In this document: positions 16,093 to 27,315 of the stretch, one piece after another
Layout of the letters: the number at the start of each line of letters is the position of its first letter
How positions within the stretch are numbered: position 1 is the stretch's first letter
DNA from: Vulcanococcus limneticus LL
GTDB lineage: Bacteria; Cyanobacteriota; Cyanobacteriia; PCC-6307; Cyanobiaceae
Assembly (NCBI RefSeq): GCF_002252705.1
Contig: NZ_NQLA01000019.1
Span: 1 to 53,148 of the forward strand
Direction: 5' to 3'
Length of the DNA: 53,148 nt
Position numbers and translations under genes: made by a program
The notes under the pieces: model-generated
What the model was told of the DNA's origin: nothing
Databases searched by the model: none
Seen by the model: only the letters and a program-made list of their open reading frames with translations

Positions 16093-16404
16093 CTAGCCCC
16101 GCTCCAGCGGCGCCATGGTGAGGCCCTCGGCCCCCAGTTGCTGGTGGTAGAGCTCCGCCTGCTCCAGCGGACCGCTCCACACCTCGGCGGAGCCGCTGCC
16201 GTCGATGCGGTGGGCCAGTTCCCAGGCCCGATCGGGCGTCATCGCCGGGATGATGCGCACCAGGCACTCCACCACGTGCTGGAAGGTGTTGATGTCATCG
16301 TCGAGGACGATCACGCGCCCATTCGGATAGGGCTGGCGCAGGCCCTGCCGATCGAGCACCTGCTGGGGGCTGGACAGGGTGGCGGAGGGGCGGACCGCAG
16401 CCAT
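16093..16404 (-). CDS. clpS: ATP-dependent Clp protease adaptor ClpS
   Basis: 103 residues with the ClpS fold signatures: VIVLDDDINTFQHVVECLVR near the start of the core, then MTPDRAWELAHRIDGSGSAE and VWSGPLEQAELYHQQLG and the C-terminal MAPLE. ClpS binds the N-domain of ClpC/ClpA chaperones and delivers N-degron substrates. The pocket residues around DDDINTF are present. Cyanobacteria may have two ClpS forms and I cannot say which this is. It is divergent from petN with about 85 bases between starts, an arrangement I recall from other picocyanobacteria. Confidence 0.88.
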   Translation of the reverse strand: MAAVRPSATLSSPQQVLDRQGLRQPYPNGRVIVLDDDINTFQHVVECLVRIIPAMTPDRAWELAHRIDGSGSAEVWSGPLEQAELYHQQLGAEGLTMAPLERG

Positions 16405-16489
16405 GGCGGAAGGGGCGAAAGCGAACGGGTGATCGGGCGCTCGACTGAGGTTAGAGGTCTACAGTGCGCCTGCACGACCGATTCGCCCC

Positions 16490-16591
16490 ATGTTGATCAC
16501 GCTGGGATGGGCCTCTCTGGCCGCTCTGTTCAGCTTCTCGATCGCCATGGTGGTGTGGGGCCGCAACGGCGACGGCTCCGTCAACTTCTGA
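16490..16591 (+). CDS. petN: Cytochrome b6f complex subunit PetN
   Basis: A 33-residue protein, too short for routine gene finding. It is one membrane helix ([20 protein letters not shown]) followed by the highly conserved WGRNG segment and a short tail (DGSVNF). The pattern LGW followed by a Ser/Ala-rich helix and MVVWGRNG is diagnostic for PetN, the smallest subunit of the thylakoid cytochrome b6f complex, needed for its assembly and stability. It lies 12 bases upstream of the next small gene, so the two may be cotranscribed. Confidence 0.93.
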   Translation: MLITLGWASLAALFSFSIAMVVWGRNGDGSVNF

Positions 16592-16603
16592 GCTGCCTGG
16601 CCC

Positions 16604-16753
16604 TTGGTTGACCTGCCCCTTCCGGCCACCAACCTGCTCGCCATCGTCGCCACCGTGCTTCTGGTGTTCGTGAGCGGTGGCGTGCTCTATCTCTCCACCG
16701 TTGAATGGCGCGACCGGCGGCGGCGTCAGGCGGCCGGGTCCTCCAAGCGGTGA
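16604..16753 (+). CDS. 49-residue single-helix membrane protein
   Basis: Starting at a TTG at 16604 the frame gives 49 residues: an N-terminal DLPLPATN, one strong membrane helix (LLAIVATVLLVFVSGGVLYL) and a highly basic tail (EWRDRRRRQ). The layout suggests an N-out, C-cytoplasmic thylakoid or plasma-membrane peptide. Its stop overlaps the GTG start of cofH by four bases (GTGA), so translation is probably coupled. No named family is recognised. Being packed between petN and cofH, it might be an accessory of a photosynthetic complex, which is inference only. Confidence 0.6.
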   Translation: MVDLPLPATNLLAIVATVLLVFVSGGVLYLSTVEWRDRRRRQAAGSSKR

Positions 16754-18087
16754 GCGGCCGGCCCGCAGCCCTGGCGGACTGGTCCTGGAGTCTTGCTGCA
16801 GACCTACTGGTCCCCCCTCCCGAACCGGGAACGCTGACTGCGGAGGTCTGCGCTGCTGCGCCCGACGGCGATCCAGAGGCTGGCCTGCAGAGCCTGGTGG
16901 AACGTCTGGATCACCTGCTGGATCCCCGTCGTGCCCAACCTGCCGGACCCTCCCAGGCAGCTCCGCTGGCCCTGGAGCTGCTCACCTGGCAGGCCCAGGC
17001 CTGTCCGTCCAGCGCCAACGATGGGCCCACCAGCGATGCCGGAGCAGAGCCCCCCGCCGTGGCCAGCCTGCGTCGGCTAGCCGACCGGAGACGCCAGGCC
17101 CTGGCCGGTGAGACGGTCACCTACGTGGTGAATCGCAACCTCAACTTCACCAACCACTGCCAGAAGCACTGCGGCTTCTGTGCCTTTCGCCGCGACGCCG
17201 GCGAACCGGGAGCCTTCTGGCACTCCCTGGAGCTGCTCCAGGAGCGCGCCCGCCAGGCCCAGGCCGTCGGCGCCACAGAGCTCTGCCTGCAGGGCGGTCT
17301 CAATCCCGAGGCACGGCTCGACGGCAGCGCCCTTGCCTACTACAGCCGGCTGCTGGAGGCCTGCCTGGAGGCCGCCCCTGGCCTCCACCTGCATGCCTTC
17401 TCCCCCCAGGAGCTGCTGTTCATCGCCGAGCAGGACGGCCTGCCGCTGCGGCAGGTGATCGCCGCGCTGCGGGCCGCTGGGCTGGGGTCGGTGCCGGGTA
17501 CCGCCGCCGAGGTGCTGAGTGAACGGGTGCGGCAGCGGCTCTGCCCCGAAAAACTCAGCGCCCGGGCCTGGTGCGCCGTGGTGCTCGAGTTGCACCGGGA
17601 GGGCCTGGCCAGCACCGCCACCCTGATGGCAGGTCACATTGAGCAGCCGGCCGACCTGGCGGCCCATCTGCTCACCCTGGTGGCCCTGCAACAGCACGCC
17701 TGGCAGCATTCCCGCCGTGGCTTCTCCGAGTTCGTGCTGCTTCCCTTTGTCGGAGCCCATGCCCCGGCGCCGCTGCGGCAGCGGGTGGGGCGCGACCAAC
17801 CCGACCTCCAGTCCATGCTCAGGCTCACGGCCCAGGCGCGCCTGCTGCTGGGGCGCTGGTTTGTGAACCACCAGCCCAGCTGGGTGAAGCTCACCCTCGC
17901 CGGCGCCCGTGAGGCCCTGCGTTGGGGCTGCAACGACCTCGGCGGCACCCTGATGGAGGAATCGATCACCAGCATGGCTGGAGCCCTGGGGGGCACCGCC
18001 CAGACCCCGGAGCAACTGGAGGCCGCCGCGCTTCAGCTCGGCCGGCCGGTGCGCCGGCGCACCACCCTCTACGGAGCCCCGGCGTGA
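16750..18087 (+). CDS. cofH: FO synthase subunit 2, radical SAM (CofH)
   Basis: 445 residues from the GTG at 16750. The radical-SAM cluster Cys are Cys137, Cys141 and Cys144 in NHCQKHCGFCAFRR. Further family blocks are ELCLQGGLNPEARLDG, LHLHAFSPQEL, GLGSVPGTAAEVLSERVRQR and the C-terminal LGGTLMEESITSMAG. With CofG it makes the deazaflavin FO, the chromophore of F420 and of some photolyases. CofG is not in the window. An Ala/Pro/Ser-rich insertion at about residues 60-103 lies between the N-terminal helices and the barrel. Its start overlaps the upstream stop and its stop overlaps the next GTG, both as GTGA. Confidence 0.9.
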   Translation: MSGRPAALADWSWSLAADLLVPPPEPGTLTAEVCAAAPDGDPEAGLQSLVERLDHLLDPRRAQPAGPSQAAPLALELLTWQAQACPSSANDGPTSDAGAEPPAVASLRRLADRRRQALAGETVTYVVNRNLNFTNHCQKHCGFCAFRRDAGEPGAFWHSLELLQERARQAQAVGATELCLQGGLNPEARLDGSALAYYSRLLEACLEAAPGLHLHAFSPQELLFIAEQDGLPLRQVIAALRAAGLGSVPGTAAEVLSERVRQRLCPEKLSARAWCAVVLELHREGLASTATLMAGHIEQPADLAAHLLTLVALQQHAWQHSRRGFSEFVLLPFVGAHAPAPLRQRVGRDQPDLQSMLRLTAQARLLLGRWFVNHQPSWVKLTLAGAREALRWGCNDLGGTLMEESITSMAGALGGTAQTPEQLEAAALQLGRPVRRRTTLYGAPA

Positions 18088-19493
18088 GCCTTGCCCTGCC
18101 CAGGCCCCTCAGCCCCCAGCTGCGCTCCGCCCTGCTGCGGCTGCCCCTGCCCGCCACCTGCCTGGCCCTGGCCCTGTTGCTGGTGCTGCCCCTGATCGGT
18201 CTGCGCCGTCAGCCCCGCAGCAACGCCGCCGGGCTGCAGCGTCTGTTGGGGTCGGCCGCCCTGCTGCAGAGCTTTGGAACCGCCAGCGGCCAGCCCGCAC
18301 CGGAGCTGTGGAGCCAGCGCCTGGGCCCGGCGCGGGCCCAGCAGCTCTGGCAGCGTCAGCCGCGGCTGTGGTGGCAGTTCTGGGGCGCCCATGCCGATGC
18401 GGGCGCCTATCTGGTGCTCCCGGCCGAGCTGGTGGCGCCCCGCCCCAGTTCGCCCCTGCCGGCCCAGGCCGTGCGTCTCGACGACCTGGTGGTGGTGGCC
18501 CCCGATCCCCTGGCCCTGCAGTTGCTGCAGCAACAGTTGCGGGTGCGGCAGCGGGCGCCCCACGGGCTGGAGCAGCGCTGCATTGCCCTGCTGGGCCAGC
18601 GCGAGGCGGTGCTCTGGAACGGGGCGGCCCTGGGCCAGATGCTCGGGCCCCTGGCCCCCCTGGCCCTGGCGCTGCAGCAGGGCTGTCTCGGCCTCGACAG
18701 CCGCGGCGCCTCCCTGCTCTGGCAGGGGGAGGCCAGCGCCACCGCGGGCTTGCTCAGCGCCGCGCCCCCCGTGCCCACCCCTGGCCCGCACCGAGCGCTG
18801 GCGGCCCCGGTGGTGCTGGAGCTGGAGGGCCGTCGCCTGGGGCTGATCAGCCAGGGCCTGCTCGCCAGCCAGCTGCTGCGCGAGCCCCTGGCCCAGCGCT
18901 ACGGCCTCGGGCCAGCCCAGCTGCCGCTGCTGCAGCGCACCCCCTTCCGCCTGCGGCTGCGGCAGCAGCCCACGGGCCCGTTCCAGGCGGGCCTGGAGCT
19001 GGAGCTGGCCGTCGGCCCCGACCGAGGCCCCTGGCTGGAGGTGCTGGCCCGCACCCGCAAGGCCCTGCTCGATCAGGGTCTGCTGGAGCAGGAGTCCGGG
19101 GCGTCAGGTCAGCAGCTGCAGCGGCCGGGCCCAGGCTCCAGCCTGCCGGTGAGCACCTGGGAGCGGGAGGACGGCACGGTGGTGGGCGGCTGGCGCTGGA
19201 GCCTCCCCCGCGGCGGGTCCGCCCAGCTCCCCCGGCTGCTGTTCTCGCTCGGACCGGCCCCTGCCCTGACGGCCGGATCGGCTGGCGAGGCCGGAATGGG
19301 CAGCTCAGCCGATCTGCGGCTGAGGCTCAGGCCCGCCGCCCTGGCGCGGCTGGGACTGCTGCCCGAATCCTTGCCCACGCTGGTGCGGCGGGCGTCCCAG
19401 GTGGAGCTGCTGGGCCTCAGTGCCCCTGCCGATCGGCGGGGCTCCCAGGACCCGCAGCTGGGTCTGGCGGGCCGCCTGGAACTGGGCCCCTGA
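18084..19493 (+). CDS. DUF3352-like membrane-anchored protein of unknown function
   Basis: 469 residues from the GTG at 18084, which overlaps the cofH stop. One membrane helix at about 22-42 (PATCLALALLLVLPLIGL) anchors a large domain. This domain has repeats of the type LDDLVVVAPDPLALQLLQQQL, LLGQREAVLWNGAALGQML and VVLELEGRRLGLISQGLL. It is extremely rich in Leu, Ala, Gln and Gly and has Gln-rich stretches. The general plan (one helix, then a long soluble domain without catalytic residues) recalls DUF3352-type proteins of cyanobacteria; that is a weak match from memory. Coupling to cofH may reflect an operon rather than shared function. Confidence 0.6.
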   Translation: MSLALPRPLSPQLRSALLRLPLPATCLALALLLVLPLIGLRRQPRSNAAGLQRLLGSAALLQSFGTASGQPAPELWSQRLGPARAQQLWQRQPRLWWQFWGAHADAGAYLVLPAELVAPRPSSPLPAQAVRLDDLVVVAPDPLALQLLQQQLRVRQRAPHGLEQRCIALLGQREAVLWNGAALGQMLGPLAPLALALQQGCLGLDSRGASLLWQGEASATAGLLSAAPPVPTPGPHRALAAPVVLELEGRRLGLISQGLLASQLLREPLAQRYGLGPAQLPLLQRTPFRLRLRQQPTGPFQAGLELELAVGPDRGPWLEVLARTRKALLDQGLLEQESGASGQQLQRPGPGSSLPVSTWEREDGTVVGGWRWSLPRGGSAQLPRLLFSLGPAPALTAGSAGEAGMGSSADLRLRLRPAALARLGLLPESLPTLVRRASQVELLGLSAPADRRGSQDPQLGLAGRLELGP

Positions 19494-19529
19494 GCCTGGC
19501 GATTCGCGGCTCTCGCCACAGCCCGTAGG

Positions 19530-20273
19530 TCAGCTGGCCTGGGCGGGGGTGTCGCTGGCCGGCGCCGGTTGGGGAGCGGCTGCTTCGGTGGCAGGCGAGG
19601 GGGCGTTGGCGGCGTCCTCCTGGCGCTGGCGGCGGCGACGCTCGGCCGCCAGGGTTTCCTCCATCAGCTCCACCGCCTGGGCCAGCTTTTCCAGGTTGGC
19701 GGCGTAGAGGGCCAGGTCCTTGTCGACCCGCTCCTTGAGCAGGCCCATCGCCTCCCCGATCCTGTGGGCCGCCTCCCGCAGGGCCTGGGGCTCGAGCCCA
19801 TCGGCGCCCTGGGTCCGCTGCAGCACGCTGAGCAGGCCAACGGCCACCAGGCGGGAGTAGTGGAAGTCGCTGCGCTGCACCTGGCCCAGAAGCTCGGCGA
19901 TCGGGCCTGGGGCACCCTCGCCCCGGTTGGACAGCCAGCCGCTCACCTCTTCCAGGCTGTGGTGGCCCACGGCTTCGATCGCCTGGTCGGCCTGGCGGCG
20001 CAGGTCGCCCGCATCGAAGCCGTTGGCGCCGCAGAGGGCCTTGAACAGGGGGTCCTTCTGCTCGTCCGGGCGGTACCCGCGCGAGAGGCTGTCGAACACC
20101 TGGGTGAGTCCCACGGCGAACAGGCCATCGGGGCGGAAGCCCTTCTGGTGGCTGAGCAGGTGCAGCTCCACCAGCAGCTCATCCACCAGTCGGCGGTAGA
20201 GCGGCGCAATCACATGGGGAAAGGCCTGGTGGAAGGCGCGCTTGCTGTCGGCGACGGTGAGACAGGCGCCCAC
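19530..20273 (-). CDS. thf1: Thylakoid formation protein Thf1/Psb29
   Basis: 247 residues from the GTG at 20273. The family start is recognisable ([40 protein letters not shown]), followed by [16 protein letters not shown] and [17 protein letters not shown]. The C-terminus has a long charged coiled coil ([20 protein letters not shown]) and an Ala/Pro-rich tail. Thf1 supports photosystem II turnover and regulates FtsH protease abundance in thylakoids. Its proximity to clpP and ftsH (start 3 kb away) fits that role. It is divergent from clpP with about 100 bases between. Confidence 0.93.
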   Translation of the reverse strand: MGACLTVADSKRAFHQAFPHVIAPLYRRLVDELLVELHLLSHQKGFRPDGLFAVGLTQVFDSLSRGYRPDEQKDPLFKALCGANGFDAGDLRRQADQAIEAVGHHSLEEVSGWLSNRGEGAPGPIAELLGQVQRSDFHYSRLVAVGLLSVLQRTQGADGLEPQALREAAHRIGEAMGLLKERVDKDLALYAANLEKLAQAVELMEETLAAERRRRQRQEDAANAPSPATEAAAPQPAPASDTPAQAS

Positions 20274-20375
20274 GCTGAGGGATTCAAGGGTCCTGGGACC
20301 TTAGCGCTGCAGCCGCTGGCGCCGCTCGCGCAGCGGCCGGGCTCAGTAGGATCCAACCCAGCCGCTGTCCTGTCT

Positions 20376-20971
<596 letters not shown>

Positions 20972-20972
<1 letters not shown>

Positions 20973-21142
20973 TGGGTCGCGGCAAGCCGGACGCCCGTCC
21001 CGGCGGCAAGGGCCTGCCCCCCAGCCAGCGCCCCTCCAAGGTCTGCCCCGTGTGCGGCAGGCCTTTCGCGTGGCGCAAGAAGTGGAAGGCCGTGTGGGAG
21101 CAGGTGACCTACTGCTCCGATCGCTGTCGCCAGCAACGCTGA
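20972..21142 (+). CDS. DUF2256 zinc-ribbon-like small protein
   Basis: 56 residues. It has a basic, Gly/Pro-rich start, then the paired metal-binding motifs [14 protein letters not shown] (Cys25, Cys28) and YCSDRC near the C-terminus, which together could bind one zinc. This is the DUF2256 family, often found as a tiny gene in marine bacteria and cyanobacteria. It overlaps the clpP stop by one base, then ends right before a strong hairpin, so the transcript is likely clpP-DUF2256. Function unknown. Confidence 0.88.
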
Positions 21143-21175
21143 AGCCCCCTGGATCCACGCAGGATCCAGGGGGCT
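21143..21175 (+). terminator. Terminator hairpin after clpP-DUF2256
   Basis: A perfect 14-bp inverted repeat (arms 21143-21156 and 21162-21175) with a 5-base loop begins one base after the DUF2256 stop. The run of Ts after it is poor, so it may act as a transcript-end stabilising hairpin or a weak intrinsic terminator. It also lies downstream of ftsH (stop at 21219) on the other strand and could serve both genes. Confidence 0.75.
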
Positions 21176-21218
21176 CGTCAGTAAGCGGCCGCAGGGGGGC
21201 GGCTGGAAACCCCAGGCC

Positions 21219-23177
<1,959 letters not shown>

Positions 23178-23215
23178 GGCGGGGACGGAATCCTGAGGGA
23201 TGTTTAACAAGTGTA

Positions 23216-23243
23216 AAGCTCCCGTCTGCTGGGGCGGGAGCTT
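23216..23243 (-). terminator. Inverted repeat in the ftsH leader / end of DUF1830 transcript
   Basis: A 9-bp perfect stem (AAGCTCCCG with CGGGAGCTT) around a 10-base loop, 39 bases upstream of the ftsH start and 88 bases after the DUF1830 stop, both genes on the minus strand. On that strand it is followed by TTACACTTG rather than a long U run. It could terminate the DUF1830 transcript or act as a 5'-leader structure of ftsH. Confidence 0.55.
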
Positions 23244-23330
23244 CGAGCCCACGTGTTCTCTCCCATTCTGGGCCGTCTAAGGGGGAGCGGTTCGGCAAGC
23301 GAAGCGCCCTTGAGGCACCGCCGTGCTGGC

Positions 23331-23732
23331 TCAGCCGGCGTGCAGCCAGCGGGCCGGCTCCAGTGAACGGCAGCCAGCGGGCTCGGGGGCCAGACCGAGA
23401 CCGCCTGATTCGCCGCCCCGCCCCGCCGTGGATCTGGCGGTCCCCTCCGTCCTGGCGTCGGGCTCCTGGGCAGCCTCAGGCTCTGGATCGAGTTCCTGCT
23501 CCTCCCCGAGTTCAGCCGCGTTGAGGCTTTCCAACAGCTCAGCTCCCCCGAGGCCGTGGGTCCAGATCTGCACAACCGTTTCCCGCGGTGCCAGGAAACT
23601 CAGCAGCTCAAACGGGAACACCACCCGCTCGAGGAAGAACTCCTCGGGGCCGAGGCAACGCACGATCACCATGCGATCAGTGCCATTGCGGTAGCCGCAG
23701 GAGAGCAGGCCCAAGGTTCGATACCTCAACAT
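23331..23732 (-). CDS. DUF1830 family protein
   Basis: 133 residues. The first 70 form the DUF1830 domain: CGYRNGTDRMVIVRCLGPEE then FFLERVVFPFELLSFLAP and a strand with VVQIWTHGL. This domain occurs almost only in cyanobacteria. The second half is low complexity, rich in Glu, Pro, Ala and Gly, and probably disordered. No catalytic residues or membrane segments are evident. It lies just upstream of ftsH on the same strand. Confidence 0.8.
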   Translation of the reverse strand: MLRYRTLGLLSCGYRNGTDRMVIVRCLGPEEFFLERVVFPFELLSFLAPRETVVQIWTHGLGGAELLESLNAAELGEEQELDPEPEAAQEPDARTEGTARSTAGRGGESGGLGLAPEPAGCRSLEPARWLHAG

Positions 23733-23855
23733 CTCGACCTATCAAGCCACCGCCGCCCGAGTGGATTGGTGGCTTTCGACACGGATTGACGTTCTTAAGG
23801 GTTTCTTCCTGGATCGGGCCTTGGCAGCGCCGCCCCCCAGGGACCCATCGGCTGC

Positions 23856-25085
23856 TCAGAGGCTGCGCAGGGCAGCGATCGGATCCAGCCGGGCGGCCCG
23901 GCGTGCCGGCAGCACCCCGAAAATCAGGCCGATCGAGCCCGAGAGCCCCACGGTGATGAGCACGCTGTCGGCGCCGATGGCGGCCGGCAGGGGGGAGAAG
24001 CGGGCCACCGCCGTGATCGCTGAGAGGCCCAGGGCACTGCCGATCAGACCCCCCAGGCTGGCCAGCACCAGCGACTCCACCAGAAACTGGGCCAGCACGT
24101 CGCTGCTGCGGGCACCCACGGCCTTGCGCAGGCCGATCTCCTCGGTGCGCTCACTCACCGACACCAACATGATGTTCATGATGCCGATCCCGCCCACCAG
24201 CAGGGAGATGGCGCCGATGGCCGCGAGCATCAGGGTCAGGCCCCCGGTGATCGTGCCCACGATCGAGAGGGCGTCCTTCTGGGAACGAACGGCGAAGTCG
24301 TCGTCCCGCAGGATGCGGTGCCGCTGGCGCAGCAGGTTGGTGATCTGGAACTTGGCGGCCCCGGTGCTGGCCTCATCGCGGGCCTCCACGCTGATGAAGC
24401 TGAGGCTCACCCCGTAGGTGGGATCGCGGCCGCTCAGCTTGCTCACCATCGTGGTGAGGGGGATGTAGGCGATCTCGTCCTGGTTGGAGCCGAAGACGGC
24501 CCCCTTGGGCCGCAGCACGCCGATCACCTCGAAACCCTGGTCGCGGATGCGCAGGTTGCGGCCCAGGATCGAGCCCACCGGCTGCAGCTTGCTGGCCAGG
24601 TCCGGGCCCACCACCACCACATTGCGGGCCGAGTCCATGTCGCGCTGGTTGAAGAAGCGGCCCTGGGCCACCTCGAAGCGCCGCACCGTCAGGAAGTCGG
24701 GCGTGATGCCCGACACCGAGCTGCTCTGACTGCGGGATCCAGCCTGAACCACCGCGTTGATCGTGATCTGGGGTGCCACCCGCCGCACGCTCGGCACCTG
24801 CTCGGCGATGGCCTCGGCGTCCTGCAGCACCAGGGTCTTGGGGGAGTCGATGCCCTGGCGGCGGGTGTCGTTGTTGCCCGGCACCACGAACAGCACGTTG
24901 GCGCCGAGGGTGTTGAGCTGCCCCTCCGCCAGGTTCTGGGCCCCCTTGCCCACCCCCACCAGGGTGATCACCGAGGCGTTGCCGATCACGATGCCGAGCA
25001 TCGTCAGCAGGCTGCGCAGCCGGTTGGTGCGCAGCGTGTGCAGGGCCATCCCCACGGTTTCACGCAGGGGCAGCTTGGCGGCCAT
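23856..25085 (-). CDS. ABC transporter permease, MacB/FtsX type
   Basis: 409 residues. One N-terminal membrane helix (RSLLTMLGIVIGNASVITLV) is followed by a large periplasmic MacB_PCD domain (about 45-245). The FtsX domain has three more helices (LMLAAIGAISLLVGGIGIMNIM, then SLVLASLGGLIGSALGL, then LITVGLSGSIGLIFGVLPAR). The conserved ERTEEIGLRKAVGAR loop is the coupling element for the ATPase. Such permeases export peptides, lipids or small molecules by a mechanotransmission mechanism. No ATPase or membrane-fusion partner is adjacent, although these often form operons (MacAB, DevBCA), so they must be elsewhere. The substrate is unknown. Confidence 0.88.
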   Translation of the reverse strand: MAAKLPLRETVGMALHTLRTNRLRSLLTMLGIVIGNASVITLVGVGKGAQNLAEGQLNTLGANVLFVVPGNNDTRRQGIDSPKTLVLQDAEAIAEQVPSVRRVAPQITINAVVQAGSRSQSSSVSGITPDFLTVRRFEVAQGRFFNQRDMDSARNVVVVGPDLASKLQPVGSILGRNLRIRDQGFEVIGVLRPKGAVFGSNQDEIAYIPLTTMVSKLSGRDPTYGVSLSFISVEARDEASTGAAKFQITNLLRQRHRILRDDDFAVRSQKDALSIVGTITGGLTLMLAAIGAISLLVGGIGIMNIMLVSVSERTEEIGLRKAVGARSSDVLAQFLVESLVLASLGGLIGSALGLSAITAVARFSPLPAAIGADSVLITVGLSGSIGLIFGVLPARRAARLDPIAALRSL

Positions 25086-25140
25086 GGTGGTGCGGCTCCG
25101 CTCGATCAGAGGTTGGCTGGGTGATCCTGGCGGATCTGCA

Positions 25141-26925
25141 TCAGCCCAGCGAGCCGGCGGAGGCCACGGTGTGATTGCGGGCGCCGCGGTGCACCACCCC
25201 CTCCCGCAGCTCCAAGGTCACCATCTCGCCGAGGCGGAGCTCGGTGGTGGCGTTGGCCACCCCCACGATCACCGGCACGCCCAGGCGTTCGGCGATGGTG
25301 GCCGCGTGGCTGCCTGAACCCTCGGCCTCGGCGATCACACCCTTGGCCCGGCGGATCGCGTCGAGGTAGTCGGCGTCGGTGTCGCGCACCACCAGGATCT
25401 CACCACTCTCGAGGCCGTCGGCCTCGGCGGCCGTGGTGGCCAGCCGCACCCGGCCGCTCACCGAGCCGTTGCCGATGCCCAGGCCCCGGCCCAGCACGGC
25501 ACTCACGATGCCCACCTTCACCAGATCGGTGGAGCCGCTCACTCCGGCCAGGGTGCCGGCGGTCTGCACCACCAGGTCGCCCTCGCTCAGCACGCCCAGG
25601 TCCTGGGCTACGCCCATGGCGATCGTGAAGGTGCTGGTGGCGGAGTGCTCCTGGTGCACCAGCAGGGTGTTCACGCCCCAGACCAGCTGCAGACGCCGGG
25701 CCACATCCACCTCGCTGGTGATCGCCAGGATTGGGGTGGAGGGACGGAACTTGCTGACGTTGCGAGCCGTGGCGCCGCTCTTGGTGAGGGTGAGGATCGC
25801 CGAGGCCTCCAGCTGGCGGGCGATGGCGCTCACGGCCTGGCTGATGGCGTTGGGGATGGTGGAGGCCAGATGGGTTTCCACCGAGCGGCGCGGGTAGTCG
25901 CGCTCGATGCGGCGGGCGATCTGGCTCATGGTGGCCACCGCCTCCACCGGGAAGTCGCCCACGGCGCTCTCGTTGGAGAGCATCACGGCGTCGGTGCCAT
26001 CAAGGATGGCGTTGGCCACGTCGCTCACCTCGGCACGGGTGGGACGGGGGCAGCTCACCATCGAATCCAGCATCTGGGTGGCAGTGATCACCGGAATGCC
26101 CAGGTTGTTGGCCTTGCGGATCAGTTCCTTCTGGAGAAGTGGAACCTCCTCAGCTGGCATTTCCACGCCGAGGTCGCCACGGGCCACCATCACGCCGTCG
26201 CAGAGGGGCAGGATCGCGTCGATCTGATCGATGGCCTCGAACTTCTCGATCTTGGCCACCACCGGCGTGTTGTAGCCGTGGCTGCGGATCAGCTCCTTGA
26301 TCTCCTGCATGTCGGAGGGGTTGCGCACGAAGCTGAGCGCCACCCAGTCCACCCCGTGCTGCAGCCCGAAGGCCAGGTCGGTGCGGTCCTTGTCGGTGAG
26401 GGCCCGGATCGAGAGCTGCACGTCAGGGAAGTTGACCCCCTTGTTGTTGGAGAGCACCCCGCCCACCGTCACGGAGCAGTACAGGGTCTGCTGGGCGATG
26501 TCGACCCGCTCGACCACCATCTCCACCCGGCCGTCATCCAGCAGGATGCGGCTGCCGGGCAGCACCTCATCGGCCAGCTTGTCGTAGGTGACGGTGGCGA
26601 TCTCCTGGTTGCACTCCACGCTCCGTGAGGTGAGCGTGAAGGCATCGCCCTTGGCCAGGGTGATCGGGCCGTCCTTGAAGCGGCCCAGGCGGATCTTGGG
26701 GCCCTGCAGGTCCTGCAGGATGCCCACATCGATGCCCAGTTCGTGGCCCACCTGGCGGATCGTGGCAATGCGGGCGGCGTGCTCGCTGTGGTCGCCGTGG
26801 GAGAAGTTGAGACGGAAGGTGGTGGCGCCGGCCTCGATCAGGTCGCGCAGCTTCTCGGGAGATTCCGTGGCAGGGCCGATGGTGGCCACGATCTTGGTGC
26901 GACGCGTGAGATCGGGCAGGGCCAT
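25141..26925 (-). CDS. pyk: Pyruvate kinase with C-terminal phosphohistidine-type domain
   Basis: 594 residues, longer than the 470-residue bacterial minimum. The barrel has RRTKIVATIGPATESPEKLR, LRDLIEAGATTFRLNFSHGD, VVAKIEKFEAIDQID, ARGDLGVEMPAEEVPLLQKE and AVMLSNESAVGDFP. An allosteric C-domain follows. The final 100 or so residues (from GLGIGNGSVSGRVRLA through AEGSGSHAATIAERLGVPVI) form a domain like the mobile PEP-utilising domain of PPDK. In related enzymes this ends with a transfer His; here SHAA lies at the expected place. This fused form is known in cyanobacteria and Gram-positives. It converts PEP and ADP to pyruvate and ATP. Divergent from the MazG-like gene. Confidence 0.95.
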   Translation of the reverse strand: MALPDLTRRTKIVATIGPATESPEKLRDLIEAGATTFRLNFSHGDHSEHAARIATIRQVGHELGIDVGILQDLQGPKIRLGRFKDGPITLAKGDAFTLTSRSVECNQEIATVTYDKLADEVLPGSRILLDDGRVEMVVERVDIAQQTLYCSVTVGGVLSNNKGVNFPDVQLSIRALTDKDRTDLAFGLQHGVDWVALSFVRNPSDMQEIKELIRSHGYNTPVVAKIEKFEAIDQIDAILPLCDGVMVARGDLGVEMPAEEVPLLQKELIRKANNLGIPVITATQMLDSMVSCPRPTRAEVSDVANAILDGTDAVMLSNESAVGDFPVEAVATMSQIARRIERDYPRRSVETHLASTIPNAISQAVSAIARQLEASAILTLTKSGATARNVSKFRPSTPILAITSEVDVARRLQLVWGVNTLLVHQEHSATSTFTIAMGVAQDLGVLSEGDLVVQTAGTLAGVSGSTDLVKVGIVSAVLGRGLGIGNGSVSGRVRLATTAAEADGLESGEILVVRDTDADYLDAIRRAKGVIAEAEGSGSHAATIAERLGVPVIVGVANATTELRLGEMVTLELREGVVHRGARNHTVASAGSLG

Positions 26926-26985
26926 TCGGCGGGGCCAAAGTTGGGGCCGACCCTACCATCGGGGCCCACCAACCCTGTTGTCCCA

Positions 26986-27315
26986 ATGGATTTGAACACC
27001 TATCAGCAGGGAGCTCGCCGCACAGCCAAGTACCCGGATGTGGGCAGCAATCCCATCTATCCAACCCTGGGGCTCTGCGGCGAGTCCGGTGAAGTGGCCG
27101 ACAAGGTGAAGAAGGTGCTGCGCGACAGCGGCGGTGTGTTCTCGCCGGAGGTGCGGGAAGCCCTGAAGCTGGAGCTGGGCGATGTGCTCTGGTACGTGGC
27201 CCAGCTGGCCAGCGAGCTCGGCTTCGAGCTGGAGGAGATCGGCGCGGCCAATCTGGCCAAACTCGCCAGCCGCGCCGCCCGTAACGTGATCGCAGGCAGT
27301 GGCGATCAGCGATGA
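26986..27315 (+). CDS. MazG-like nucleotide pyrophosphohydrolase
   Basis: 109 residues covering one all-alpha NTP-PPase (MazG) domain. It shows the metal-binding pattern LGLCGESGEVADKVKK (two Glu), then LKLELGDVLWYVAQLASELG with Glu and Asp, the EExxE...ExxD arrangement of the superfamily. Such enzymes hydrolyse non-canonical or excess NTPs to NMP and PPi. The length matches single-domain MazG-like proteins, which also occur in cyanophages, but nothing here suggests phage origin. Its stop overlaps the start of the next gene (ATGA). Confidence 0.88.
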   Translation: MDLNTYQQGARRTAKYPDVGSNPIYPTLGLCGESGEVADKVKKVLRDSGGVFSPEVREALKLELGDVLWYVAQLASELGFELEEIGAANLAKLASRAARNVIAGSGDQR

